From: Roseinatronobacter thiooxidans
GTDB lineage: Bacteria > Pseudomonadota > Alphaproteobacteria > Rhodobacterales > Rhodobacteraceae
DNA length: 64,000 nucleotides
NCBI RefSeq assembly: GCF_001870675.1
Contig: NZ_MEHT01000045.1
Location: 248,001 to 312,000, forward strand
Direction: 5' to 3'
Shown: one piece after another, positions 39,105 to 48,284 of the stretch
Layout of the letters: every line of letters begins with the position of its first letter
Position numbering within the stretch: the stretch's first letter is position 1
The notes under the pieces: model-generated
Databases searched by the model: none
What the model was told of the DNA's origin: nothing
The model's input: the letters and a program-made list of their open reading frames with translations, nothing else
Program-made: the position numbers and the translations under genes

Positions 39105-40415
39105 ATGAACATGCATCAAGCCCAGATTACCGCACCACCCGCCATTCGCAGCCTGGAAGCGACAGGTCTTGACCCTGTCTTGATGCGTGACATCCTGCTG
39201 AAGACAATTTTCAGAATGTCCCTGTCAAACGTCACCAAAATCTCGCAAACCCTATGTCTGCCAATTCCCCAGACGATCGAGTTGATCGATATTGCGCGCG
39301 GCGAGAAACTGATCGAGGCTGTCGCCTCTGCCACGGCCAGCACCACATCGGAAGCGCGCTTCCAGCTGACCGAAGCAGGCAAGGCGCGCGCAATGGACGC
39401 GCTGTCGCAATCAGAATATTATGGCGCCATGCCTGTCCCGCTTGGGCAATATGAACACCAGATCAAGCGGCAATCCATCCGCGACATACAAATCACGCGC
39501 AGGCAGATTCAGATTGCCATGGGCGATCTGATCTTGCCACCCAGCTTGATCGACGATCTAGGCCCCGCTGTCAGCTCTGGCCGGTCCATCCTGATGTATG
39601 GTCCCCCCGGCAACGGCAAATCCTCTATCTCGAACGGTATCCGCGCGGCGATGGGCGACCGGATTTATGTGCCCCGCGCGGTTGTCCATGCGGGGCAGGT
39701 TATCAATGTTTATGACCCGATTGTTCATACATTGGTCGAAAGCTCTGACGACAACCCGTCCCTGCTGCGCCAGACCGGCAACAGGTTTGACAACCGCTAT
39801 GTCTGTTGCGAACGCCCCACTGTCATTACCGGCGGCGAATTGACCTTGGAAATGCTGGACCTGAAATTCAACCCTGTGTCACGCACCTACCAAGCCCCCT
39901 TGCAGTTCAAGGCGACCGGCGGGGTTTTCATCATTGACGACCTTGGGCGCCAAGAAGAACCTCCGCAATCCATCGTGAACCGCTGGATCGTGCCCATGGA
40001 AATGAATTACGACATTCTGGCGCTTCAATCGGGCGAAAAATTCATCGTGCCCTTTGACACGCTGGTCATTTTCTCAACCAATTTCCACCCCAATGATATT
40101 TTTGACCAAGCCGCCTTGCGGCGCATTTTCTACAAGATCAAAATCGACGGCCCCAGCCAGTCGGATTTCCTGAAGATCTTTGCCATGGTCGCAAAGAAGC
40201 GCAAAATGCAACTGGATGAAGACACGCTGATCTACATGATCCAGACGAAATATCCGACCATCGACAATGTGTATGCCAATTATCAGCCGGTGTTTCTGAT
40301 CGACCAGATGATTGCCATTTGCGATTTTGAAGGCCAGCCAAGGCATATGTCCCCCACCCTGATCGACAGGGCGTGGAAAAACATGTTCGTGCAATCGGAA
40401 ACCATCGTGCGCTAG
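39105..40415 (+). CDS. Uncharacterised AAA+ ATPase next to the tad locus
   Basis: A 436-residue protein. Residues about 20-100 look like a winged-helix domain (LLKTIFRMSLSNVTKIS ... FQLTEAGKARAMDALSQ). A linker (about 110-155) leads to an AAA+ core with Walker A GPPGNGKS at 166-173, Walker B GGVFIIDDLGRQEE, a sensor-1 segment TLVIFSTNFHP and an arginine pair in QAALRRIFYKI. The lid is C-terminal (about 340-436). I know of no assigned function. It starts 57 bases after cpaA, in the same direction, so co-expression with the pilus genes is plausible. Confidence 0.82.
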   Translation: MNMHQAQITAPPAIRSLEATGLDPVLMRDILLKTIFRMSLSNVTKISQTLCLPIPQTIELIDIARGEKLIEAVASATASTTSEARFQLTEAGKARAMDALSQSEYYGAMPVPLGQYEHQIKRQSIRDIQITRRQIQIAMGDLILPPSLIDDLGPAVSSGRSILMYGPPGNGKSSISNGIRAAMGDRIYVPRAVVHAGQVINVYDPIVHTLVESSDDNPSLLRQTGNRFDNRYVCCERPTVITGGELTLEMLDLKFNPVSRTYQAPLQFKATGGVFIIDDLGRQEEPPQSIVNRWIVPMEMNYDILALQSGEKFIVPFDTLVIFSTNFHPNDIFDQAALRRIFYKIKIDGPSQSDFLKIFAMVAKKRKMQLDEDTLIYMIQTKYPTIDNVYANYQPVFLIDQMIAICDFEGQPRHMSPTLIDRAWKNMFVQSETIVR

Positions 40416-40418
40416 GCA

Positions 40419-40919
40419 CTATTCAATATCGGCGGCGCGCGCTTCCAGCACATCGAACGGAACACCCGGTTCCACCTTGGCGCAGCGGATCACCAGCGAT
40501 GTCTTGACAGTGATCACATTGTCGGCGGCCAACAGGTCTTCTGTCAGAAAGTTCTGAAAGCTGGACAGGTCAGGCGTGACACATTTCAGGATGAAATCAA
40601 TCTCGCCATTCAGCATGTGGCACTCGCGCACGAAAGGCCATTCGCGGCAGCGCTGCTCGAAACGGGCAAGGTCGGCTTCGGCCTGCGAATTCAGGCCCAC
40701 CATGGCGAAAACCTGCACCTCGAACCCCAGATCGCGCGCATTGACCTGCGCATGATACCCGCGAATGAAACCCTGTTCTTCCAGCGCACGCACACGGCGC
40801 AGACAGGGCGGGGCCGAGATGCCCACACGTTTGGCCAATTCCACATTGGTCATCCGTCCATCTGCCTGCAACTCTGCCAGAATTTTCCGATCAATCGGAT
40901 CAAGCTTACCGCCTGACAT
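40419..40919 (-). CDS. Lrp/AsnC-family transcriptional regulator
   Basis: A 166-residue feast/famine regulator. A winged helix-turn-helix at about 8-65 (DRKILAELQADGRMTNVELAKRVGIS) is followed by the RAM ligand-binding domain (about 75-155, EVQVFAMVGLNSQAE ... GEIDFILKCVTPDL). The stop is four bases past the convergent AAA+ gene. It is divergent from trxB, with a 168-base gap containing a phased direct repeat that may be its own operator. Confidence 0.92.
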   Translation of the reverse strand: MSGGKLDPIDRKILAELQADGRMTNVELAKRVGISAPPCLRRVRALEEQGFIRGYHAQVNARDLGFEVQVFAMVGLNSQAEADLARFEQRCREWPFVRECHMLNGEIDFILKCVTPDLSSFQNFLTEDLLAADNVITVKTSLVIRCAKVEPGVPFDVLEARAADIE

Positions 40920-40966
40920 GCGCTCACTCCTGTATTTTGCGCTTCTTTACGCATCAGGTATGGATT

Positions 40967-40996
40967 GCGCAATAATATTTCAATCATGCGCAATAA
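40967..40996. promoter_or_regulatory. Direct repeat upstream of the Lrp/AsnC gene, candidate operator
   Basis: GCGCAATAA occurs at 40967-40975 and 40988-40996, exactly 21 bases apart (two helical turns). The first copy sits in a palindrome ATTGCGCAAT. The pair starts 48 bases before the regulator's ATG, a position suited to autoregulation by an Lrp-type protein that binds phased sites. Confidence 0.5.
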
Positions 40997-41027
40997 ATTT
41001 AGTCTGGCCTGCGACACTGCCGCCCCC

Positions 41028-41055
41028 TTGTGCTGCGCGCCACAGGGCTTAGATT
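41028..41055 (+). promoter_or_regulatory. Candidate sigma-70 promoter of trxB
   Basis: TTGTGC (41028-41033) and TAGATT (41050-41055), 16 bases apart, 32 bases before the trxB ATG. Four of six positions match in each box. No experimental support. Confidence 0.35.
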
Positions 41056-41084
41056 GCGCCTCGGAATCTGGATTGGGGATATGA

Positions 41085-42490
<1,406 letters not shown>

Positions 42491-42533
42491 TGTCCCACTG
42501 GTGATCTGTGTATCTGCACCCTATATCTACTCC

Positions 42534-43256
42534 ATGAAAGTTTGGTTGACAGCCCTGTTTCTGGCCCCCGCCCCCGCAATCGCAGATTGTGTGGTCCTGC
42601 TGCATGGGCTGGCGCGTTCGGAACATTCCATGCGGGTCATGGAGGAAGCCCTGGACCTGCATGGCTATCAGGTGGTCAATCATGGCTACCCGTCACGTGC
42701 GGCCCCGATTGCAGAGCTGATGGACTATGTAGGCATCGCCGTCAGCAATTGCGGCGAGGGAACCGTGCATTTCGTCACCCATTCCATGGGTGGCATTCTG
42801 GCGCGCGGATGGCTGGCGCGCAACCGCCCCGACAGCATGGGGCGCGTGGTGATGATGGCCCCGCCCAATCACGGGTCGGAAGTGGTTGATTTCTTCTCGG
42901 ATATCGAGGCGTTTTCATGGATCAACGGCCCCGCGGGGCTGGAGCTGGGCACCAGACAGGATGCGACGCCAAATATCCTGCCCGAATTCCCTGACTACCA
43001 GCTTGGGATCATCGCGGGCGATGTGTCGCTGAACCCGCTGACCTCGGCGTTGATTGATGGCGATGACGATGGCAAAGTCTCGGTTGAAAGCACCAAACTG
43101 GCAGGAATGGCAGATCACATCGTCTTGCCGGTGACGCATACATTCATGATGAATAACCCCATGGTCATTGCCGAAACGCTGGAATTCCTGCGCAACGGCG
43201 CGTTTGACCATGGCATGAGCTTCGGCAACGCGCTGCGCAAGCTGGCCAATCCCTGA
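42534..43256 (+). CDS. Secreted alpha/beta hydrolase (lipase/PGAP1-like)
   Basis: A 240-residue protein with a short signal peptide (about 1-16, [16 protein letters not shown]). The oxyanion region is [14 protein letters not shown] and the nucleophile is in [16 protein letters not shown], with Ser in [18 protein letters not shown] follows. Later Asp and His (DDDGKVS and PVTHTFMM) are candidates for the rest of the triad. An ester substrate is likely, but its identity is not evident. The start is ATG 42534, where the signal sequence begins. Confidence 0.85.
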   Translation: MKVWLTALFLAPAPAIADCVVLLHGLARSEHSMRVMEEALDLHGYQVVNHGYPSRAAPIAELMDYVGIAVSNCGEGTVHFVTHSMGGILARGWLARNRPDSMGRVVMMAPPNHGSEVVDFFSDIEAFSWINGPAGLELGTRQDATPNILPEFPDYQLGIIAGDVSLNPLTSALIDGDDDGKVSVESTKLAGMADHIVLPVTHTFMMNNPMVIAETLEFLRNGAFDHGMSFGNALRKLANP

Positions 43257-43271
43257 CGCTCGGGCGGGCGG

Positions 43272-44309
43272 TCACTCTTCAAACAAGCGCCCTTGCGCTA
43301 CGTGTGCGGGCGCTGCCAGCCCCAGATGCGCCCATGCTTTCGCCGCCAGCATCCGGCCGCGCGGTGTGCGCGCGATCAGACCCTGTTGCAGCAGGAATGG
43401 TTCAATCACTTCTTCAATCGCATCGCGCGATTCTGACAGGGCGGCGGCAATCGTCTCGACCCCTACAGGACCACCGCCATAATTTTCGGCCAGCAGGGCC
43501 AGATAGCGCCGGTCCGCCCCGTCAAGCCCCAGATGGTCAACGCCCAGCCGCGTCAGCGCACTGTCGGCCAGCACTTGGGTCAGATGTCCATCGCCTTCGA
43601 CCAATGCGAAATCCACCACCCGCCGCAACAAGCGGCCCGCAATGCGCGGTGTGCCGCGTGCGCGCCGCGCGATTTCCAGCACGCCCGCCTCCTCTGCCGG
43701 AACGCCCAAAAGCCGCGCACCGCGCGCGACGATCTGGCACAATTCGGCTTCGGTATAGAATTGCAACCGCGTGGGAATGCCGAAACGGTCGCGCAAAGGT
43801 GTGGTCAGCAGGCCCAGCCGCGTTGTGGCCCCCACCAATGTGAAGGGCTGCAATTCTATGCGCACTGTGCGCGCGGCAGGCCCTTCGCCAATGACCAGAT
43901 CAAGCTGGAAATCTTCCAGCGCGGGGTAGAGCACTTCTTCGACCGCAGGGTTGAGGCGGTGGATTTCGTCAATGAACAGGACATCGCGCTTTTCCAGATT
44001 GGTCAGGATGGCGGCCAGATCGCCTGCCTTGGCCAGCACAGGGCCGGATGTCATGCGAAACCCCACCCCCAATTCGCGCGCCATGATCTGCGCCAGCGTG
44101 GTCTTGCCCAGTCCGGGCGGGCCATAGAACAAGGTGTGGTCCATCGCCTCGCCCCGCATGCGGGCGGATTGGATAAAGACTTTCAGATTGGCGCGCGCCT
44201 CGCGCTGGCCGATGAATTCATCCAGCGATTGCGGGCGCAGCGCCTTGTCCAGTTCGGGGGCATCTTCGGGCAGATCCGCACCGCGCAGGCTGGGGTCGGG
44301 GGTGGTCAT
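43272..44309 (-). CDS. ruvB: Holliday junction branch-migration ATPase RuvB
   Basis: A 345-residue AAA+ motor for Holliday junction branch migration. The Walker [12 protein letters not shown], Walker [10 protein letters not shown] and the winged-helix C-terminal region ([13 protein letters not shown] ... [12 protein letters not shown]) are all intact. It lies last in ruvC-ruvA-ruvB, three bases after ruvA. Confidence 0.97.
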   Translation of the reverse strand: MTTPDPSLRGADLPEDAPELDKALRPQSLDEFIGQREARANLKVFIQSARMRGEAMDHTLFYGPPGLGKTTLAQIMARELGVGFRMTSGPVLAKAGDLAAILTNLEKRDVLFIDEIHRLNPAVEEVLYPALEDFQLDLVIGEGPAARTVRIELQPFTLVGATTRLGLLTTPLRDRFGIPTRLQFYTEAELCQIVARGARLLGVPAEEAGVLEIARRARGTPRIAGRLLRRVVDFALVEGDGHLTQVLADSALTRLGVDHLGLDGADRRYLALLAENYGGGPVGVETIAAALSESRDAIEEVIEPFLLQQGLIARTPRGRMLAAKAWAHLGLAAPAHVAQGRLFEE

Positions 44310-44312
44310 GGA

Positions 44313-44984
44313 TCAGCCTTTCGGGGCAAGCAGGCGCAGGGCGGCGCGGATCAGCGTTGGGGTATCTGCATCTGGCGTGTTGGCCTGCCCCTCGGCCACG
44401 GCGCGGGCAGCATCGGCGGGGGCGTAGCCCAGATTTGCCAGCGCCGACATGGCTTCGGACACAGCATTGTTGCGCGGCGCGGCTGCCGCCTGTGCGGGGG
44501 GCTTGGGCAGAGGTGCCGGATCGGGGTCCGGCACAGCGCTGTGCATCGGGGCTGCCGCTGCACTCTCGACCACGGCCATCAGGGCGGGGGCTTTGTCTTT
44601 CAGCTCATTGGCGATGCGCAGCGCCAGTTTCGGCCCCACGCCGGGGGCTTTGCGCAGCGCGGCACTGTCGCCCAATGCTATGGCCCGCGACACCCCTTCT
44701 GGCCCCAAAGCGCCCAGAATGGCCAGCGACGCCTTTGCCCCCACCCCCTGAACCGAGGTCAGCACGCGGTGCCATTCCTTTTCCAGCATGGTGGGAAAGC
44801 CGAAAAGCTGCATCAGGTCTTCGCGCACGACCATGTCGATATACAGCGCCGCCACCTCGCCACGGCCCGGCAAACCCATCAGCGTGCGATCAGAGACATA
44901 AACAATATAGCCCACCCCGCGCACATCCAGCAGCACATGGTCAGTGCCGCGCTGGTCGATCACACCTGTCAGCTTGCCGATCAT
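44313..44984 (-). CDS. ruvA: Holliday junction DNA-binding protein RuvA
   Basis: A 223-residue tetramer subunit that binds four-way junctions. Domain I is about 1-63 ([13 protein letters not shown]). Domain II with two helix-hairpin-helix motifs ([14 protein letters not shown] and [13 protein letters not shown]) covers 64-140. An Ala/Pro-rich linker (about 145-175) connects to the RuvB-contacting domain III ([20 protein letters not shown]). The linker is longer than in E. coli. The ATG overlaps the ruvC stop by four bases. Confidence 0.96.
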   Translation of the reverse strand: MIGKLTGVIDQRGTDHVLLDVRGVGYIVYVSDRTLMGLPGRGEVAALYIDMVVREDLMQLFGFPTMLEKEWHRVLTSVQGVGAKASLAILGALGPEGVSRAIALGDSAALRKAPGVGPKLALRIANELKDKAPALMAVVESAAAAPMHSAVPDPDPAPLPKPPAQAAAAPRNNAVSEAMSALANLGYAPADAARAVAEGQANTPDADTPTLIRAALRLLAPKG

Positions 44985-45484
44985 TGCACCCGCTCCGCAA
45001 TGGCCATAGCGCGCGCCGATTGGGCATGGAACGCATGGCAGATGGCAATCGCCAGCGCATCCGCCGCATCCGGCCCGTCAATCTGGACGCCGGGCAGTTG
45101 CATGCGCACCATATGCGCCACCTGCTCCTTGGCGGCCTTGCCCACGCCAACCACGGCCTTTTTGACGGCATTGGGGGCATATTCCCCCACCTCCAGCCCC
45201 GCTTGCGCAGGCACCAGCAAGGCGATCCCGCGCGCGCTGCCCAGTTTCAGCGTGGCGACCGCGTCCTTGTTGACAAAGGTCTGCTCGACCGCCGCTGCCG
45301 CAGGCGCATAGCGCACCATCACCCGCGTCAATTGCTGGTGCAAATCCAGCAGACGCGCGGCCAACGTGCCTGTCGGGTCTGACCGGCACACGCCATTGGC
45401 GACATGGCGCAAATGGACGCCATCGGCATCGATCACCCCCCAGCCAAGGTTGCGCAACCCTGGGTCGATACCGATCACGCGCAT
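44981..45484 (-). CDS. ruvC: Crossover junction endodeoxyribonuclease RuvC
   Basis: A 167-residue resolvase. The first catalytic Asp is in [16 protein letters not shown] (Asp-7); the second acidic residue is Glu in [12 protein letters not shown], and the C-terminal acidic pair is in [12 protein letters not shown]. The start is ATG 45484, as the in-frame codons upstream do not fit the RuvC N-terminus. It heads the ruvCAB operon. Confidence 0.96.
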   Translation of the reverse strand: MRVIGIDPGLRNLGWGVIDADGVHLRHVANGVCRSDPTGTLAARLLDLHQQLTRVMVRYAPAAAAVEQTFVNKDAVATLKLGSARGIALLVPAQAGLEVGEYAPNAVKKAVVGVGKAAKEQVAHMVRMQLPGVQIDGPDAADALAIAICHAFHAQSARAMAIAERVQ

Positions 45485-45718
45485 CGCGGCCTCTTTTGTG
45501 TTTTGGTCTGTTCTGCTCTGGGCAAGCGATAGCACGAAAGGCGAACATCTGCCAAGAGTTTCATCACAGGCCGGTTCCTGTAGCGGGTCAAGCCATGCTG
45601 CACCCGCATAATAGCCTTGCGATTTTGCATTCTAGTCGCGCCCACAGTTTACGCTTATCTGCGTGGAAGCCGCATAAGGACTATGCGGTTTGTAAACTTT
45701 TACCCTATGGAGACTATA
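45485..45718. other. Divergent intergenic region, ruvC / DUF1127
   Basis: This contains the ruvC and DUF1127 promoters, neither of which I could fix. A TATAAT at 45715-45720 overlaps the DUF1127 start and cannot be its promoter. The main visible element is the leader hairpin annotated next. Confidence 0.4.
45668..45691 (+). promoter_or_regulatory. Hairpin in the DUF1127 leader
   Basis: CCGCATA (45670-45676) and TATGCGG (45682-45688) form a perfect 7-bp stem, extended by G-T and two A-T pairs to 10 bp. The loop is AGGAC. It lies about 30 bases before the ATG, followed by a short T-rich run, and could influence mRNA stability or translation. Confidence 0.45.
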
Positions 45719-45928
45719 ATGGCCTATTACGCACAAAGCCGTATTCATACGGAACAAGTGCTTGCCGGTTTCCAGGGCCTGTCGCTTGGCACTTTCTTCG
45801 CCACCCTCAAGACCTGGAACGACGCACGCATTACGCGGCGCGAACTTAACGCGCTTTCAGACCGTGAACTTGCCGATATTGGCCTGTGCCGCGCAGAGAT
45901 TGACAGCGTCGCCAACAGACTGCTGTAA
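45719..45928 (+). CDS. DUF1127 (YjiS-like) small protein
   Basis: A 69-residue arginine-containing protein. The DUF1127 core is at the C-terminus: WNDARITRRELNALSDRELADIGLCRAEI. DUF1127 proteins of alphaproteobacteria are small RNA-binding or phosphate/stress-responsive factors. The start is ATG 45719 with GGAG upstream; an ATG four codons earlier is in frame but badly spaced. It has its own leader hairpin and terminator, so it is monocistronic. Confidence 0.9.
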   Translation: MAYYAQSRIHTEQVLAGFQGLSLGTFFATLKTWNDARITRRELNALSDRELADIGLCRAEIDSVANRLL

Positions 45929-45958
45929 CGCGCTTGCCGCATAGCACTTGCATGATTC

Positions 45959-45984
45959 AAGCCGCCCCGTCTCGGGCGGCTTTT
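45959..45984 (+). terminator. Rho-independent terminator after the DUF1127 gene
   Basis: GCCGCCC (45961-45967) and GGGCGGC (45974-45980) with flanking A-T pairs, a six-base loop and four Ts. It lies 30 bases after the stop and ahead of the convergent membrane-protein gene. Confidence 0.8.
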
Positions 45985-46012
45985 GTCTGCCATATCGCTA
46001 TTCGGGGCAGAT

Positions 46013-46429
46013 TTATTGCAGCGCTTCAGGTTCGGGCGCGATGTCTGTTTGCGACACGCCGAGAGGGACAGGCGCCCGCCCTGCGGTTTGGGGGGATGAT
46101 CTGTCACGAAACAGCGGGCGCACCATTGCGGCAATCTGGGTCGAGGCAGGGTCCGGGCCAAGCGCGCGCGCCAAGATCGAGCCTTCGGCCTGCCCTTCCA
46201 GCATCGGAGCGACCATCCGCGCATAGGCCCCTTGACCTTCCAGTGCCAGAATGAAGCTTTTGATCAGCACCAACGCCACGCCCAGCGCGACGATACTTCC
46301 TAAAACCGAACGCGCCATTGCCAGCCGGCGCTTGCGCCGGAATTTCCGGTGCTTTGGGTCATTTCTGATATGGGCACGCATCACCGCAAGCCTGCGTTGC
46401 TCAAATTCGGTCTTTTGCTCTTCCGTCAT
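46013..46429 (-). CDS. Unknown single-helix membrane protein
   Basis: A 138-residue protein. The cytoplasmic N-terminus is strongly basic (RNDPKHRKFRRKRRLAMAR, about 23-41). One hydrophobic helix follows (about 42-64, SVLGSIVALGVALVLIKSFILAL), then a periplasmic segment with no recognised domain. I do not recognise the family. The start is ATG 46429 (MTEEQKTEF). It lies downstream of prmA, separated by hairpins, so independent expression is possible. Confidence 0.7.
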   Translation of the reverse strand: MTEEQKTEFEQRRLAVMRAHIRNDPKHRKFRRKRRLAMARSVLGSIVALGVALVLIKSFILALEGQGAYARMVAPMLEGQAEGSILARALGPDPASTQIAAMVRPLFRDRSSPQTAGRAPVPLGVSQTDIAPEPEALQ

Positions 46430-46458
46430 TGTCTTGCCCCAGCAAACCATCATATCGC

Positions 46459-46483
46459 GGATGAAGGCATGCGCCGTTCATCC
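46459..46483 (-). other. Hairpin upstream of the unknown membrane-protein gene
   Basis: GGATGAAGGC (46459-46468) pairs with GCC-G-TTCATCC (46473-46483) with one bulged base around a four-base loop. On the minus strand it lies about 30 bases before the ATG at 46429, so it is probably in that gene's leader. Confidence 0.4.
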
Positions 46484-46511
46484 AGCGCGGGTTTAGCAAG
46501 AAAATCCGGCA

Positions 46512-46537
46512 AAACTGCGGCATAACCTGCGCAGTTT
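46512..46537 (-). terminator. Hairpin after prmA
   Basis: On the minus strand AAACTGC pairs with GCAGTTT around a 12-base loop, ending in four Ts, 12 bases after the prmA stop. It is a short but plausible terminator. Confidence 0.45.
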
Positions 46538-46548
46538 CAGGCAAAATG

Positions 46549-47415
46549 TCAGCGCAGCAGGGTCAGCGTTGCCCAATCGCCAATATCTTCGCGGTGATGG
46601 AGCGTGAAACCGGCAGCAACATATGCCGCAAGCACCTGTTCGGCCTGTTCCACCAGCAGCCCAGACAGAATTGCATGCCCACCAGTGGCCGTGACACGGC
46701 CCATTTCGGGGGCAAGCTCGATCAGCGGACCCATCAGGATATTGGCAAAAACCAGATCGAAAGGGCAAGCGGCCTGCAAGTCGGGGTGGTCAAACCCTGT
46801 CGCTTCCAGACAGCGGACACGGTCTGTCAGCTCATTGGCTTCAATATTGACCTGCGCCACCTCGACTGCGATGGCATCAATATCGCTGGCAAGCACCGGC
46901 TGGGGCCAGATTTTTGCCGCAGCCATCGCCAGCACTGCCGTGCCGCAGCCGATATCTACCACATTGCGGCCCCGAAACCCTGCCAAATCCAGCCGGTCCA
47001 GCGCGCGTAGGCAGCCCAGCGTGGTGCCATGATGGCCGGTGCCAAAAGCCATCGACGCTTCGATCAACAAGCCCACACGCCCGTCGGGCAGTTTGTCGGC
47101 ATCGTGGCTGCCATAGACAAAGAACCGCCCCGCCTCGACCGGCGAGAGGTCGCGGCGCACTTTGGCAACCCAATCGATCTCGGGCAGTTCCGACACCAGA
47201 AACGGCGTTGCGTCAAAGGCTTGTGCCAGCAGTGCCAGTTCAATATCATCCGGGCAGTCAGTGAAATACCCGCCAACTTCCCACAGGTTAGACCCATCTT
47301 CCATCTCGAACACGCCCACACCCATAGGTTCTGGCGTCATGTTTTCCATCGCCTCGGACAGGGAATAGGCTTGCTCGGCAGAGGTCAGCTTGGTGATGGC
47401 AGTGAAGGTGGGCAT
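46549..47415 (-). CDS. prmA: Ribosomal protein L11 methyltransferase
   Basis: A 288-residue SAM methyltransferase that trimethylates L11. The substrate-recognition domain is at 1-110. Motif I is DIGCGTAVLAMAAAK, and LVFANILMGPLIELAPEM provides the N(I/V)L signature of PrmA. FGTGHHGTT precedes motif I, as in the family. The start is ATG 47415; the longer reading adds residues that do not resemble PrmA. Confidence 0.93.
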   Translation of the reverse strand: MPTFTAITKLTSAEQAYSLSEAMENMTPEPMGVGVFEMEDGSNLWEVGGYFTDCPDDIELALLAQAFDATPFLVSELPEIDWVAKVRRDLSPVEAGRFFVYGSHDADKLPDGRVGLLIEASMAFGTGHHGTTLGCLRALDRLDLAGFRGRNVVDIGCGTAVLAMAAAKIWPQPVLASDIDAIAVEVAQVNIEANELTDRVRCLEATGFDHPDLQAACPFDLVFANILMGPLIELAPEMGRVTATGGHAILSGLLVEQAEQVLAAYVAAGFTLHHREDIGDWATLTLLR

Positions 47416-47502
47416 GGGGCAGCCTTTGCTGGACAGAAAAGTTAGGGCCGCGATAGCGGGCCGCCCTGCCCCGGTCAAGCGAAACCCCCGCAGGCTGCAC
47501 CA

Positions 47503-47576
47503 AGGCGGCTGCGCCCTTGCTGCGGCGCGTGCGGGTGGGTGGGTGGGGCCGCGCCGGAGCGAGGGCGCAGCCGCCT
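47503..47576. repeat. Long inverted repeat with G4-motif loop, element 2
   Basis: A 27-base left arm (47503-47529) matches the complement of the right arm (47550-47576) with two mismatches. The loop contains GGGTGGGTGGGTGGGG (47533-47548), four G-runs with one-base spacers. The right arm ends on the first base of the msrA stop codon. The arms differ in sequence from element 1 at 12.6 kb, but the architecture is the same. Confidence 0.75.
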
Positions 47577-48226
47577 CAGGCCGTCAGGCCAATGGGACAG
47601 GTGACGCCCGTGCCCCCGATCCCGCAATATCCGGCGGGATTCTTATGCAGATATTGCTGGTGGTAATCTTCGGCAAAGTAGAATTCCGGCGCATCCACAA
47701 TCTCTGTCGTGACCGCGCCATGTCCTGCCTCCACAAGTCGCGCCTCATAGGCTTTGCGGCTGGCCTCGGCGGCGGATTTCTGCGCGTCTGAATAGGCATA
47801 GATGCCCGATCTGTATTGCGTGCCACGGTCATTGCCCTGCCGCATGCCTTGGGTCGGGTTGTGCCCCTCCCAAAACCGGCGCAGCAAGTCTTCATACGAA
47901 ATCTGGGCCGGGTCAAAGATCACGCGCACCACCTCGTTATGGCCGGTCTTGCCGGTGCAGACCTCGTCATATGTGGGGTTTGGCGTATAGCCGCCCGCAT
48001 AGCCCACCATTGTCAGCCACACACCGGGAAGTTGCCAGAAAATCCGCTCTACCCCCCAGAAACACCCCATGCCGAACATGGCCTCTTGCAGGCCCTCTGG
48101 CACAGGCGCTTTCAGCGGGCGACCATAGATTGCATGCGTGTCTGCTGTGGCAATGGCGCTGGCACGACCGGCAAGGGCGTCTTGCGGTGCGATCATGCGC
48201 GTTTTGTCCTGCCCAAATCCGAACAT
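47576..48226 (-). CDS. msrA: Peptide methionine-(S)-sulfoxide reductase
   Basis: A 216-residue enzyme repairing oxidised methionine. The catalytic Cys is in [41 protein letters not shown] and [23 protein letters not shown] are canonical MsrA. The resolving cysteine lies at the C-terminus ([13 protein letters not shown]). There is an N-terminal extension of about 45 residues. The start is ATG 48226. Its stop is in the right arm of the long inverted repeat. Confidence 0.96.
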   Translation of the reverse strand: MFGFGQDKTRMIAPQDALAGRASAIATADTHAIYGRPLKAPVPEGLQEAMFGMGCFWGVERIFWQLPGVWLTMVGYAGGYTPNPTYDEVCTGKTGHNEVVRVIFDPAQISYEDLLRRFWEGHNPTQGMRQGNDRGTQYRSGIYAYSDAQKSAAEASRKAYEARLVEAGHGAVTTEIVDAPEFYFAEDYHQQYLHKNPAGYCGIGGTGVTCPIGLTA

Positions 48227-48284
48227 CTGTGAACTCCTTGTTTTCTTCCCGATAGATAGCCTTTCACCGCCGGTTTGCAACGGC

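Noticed and set aside
43533-45311. 592-codon open frame on the plus strand
   Set aside because: It runs antisense to ruvB, ruvA and ruvC, all complete with catalytic motifs. Its translation is rich in Arg, His and Gln and low in typical folds, as expected of shadow frames in GC-rich DNA.
45715-45720. TATAAT at the DUF1127 start
   Set aside because: It overlaps the initiation codon and so cannot be that gene's promoter.
45929-46012. CcsR-type small RNAs after the DUF1127 gene, as known in Rhodobacter
   Set aside because: No CCUCCUCCC-like loops or tandem hairpins are present; only one terminator is found.
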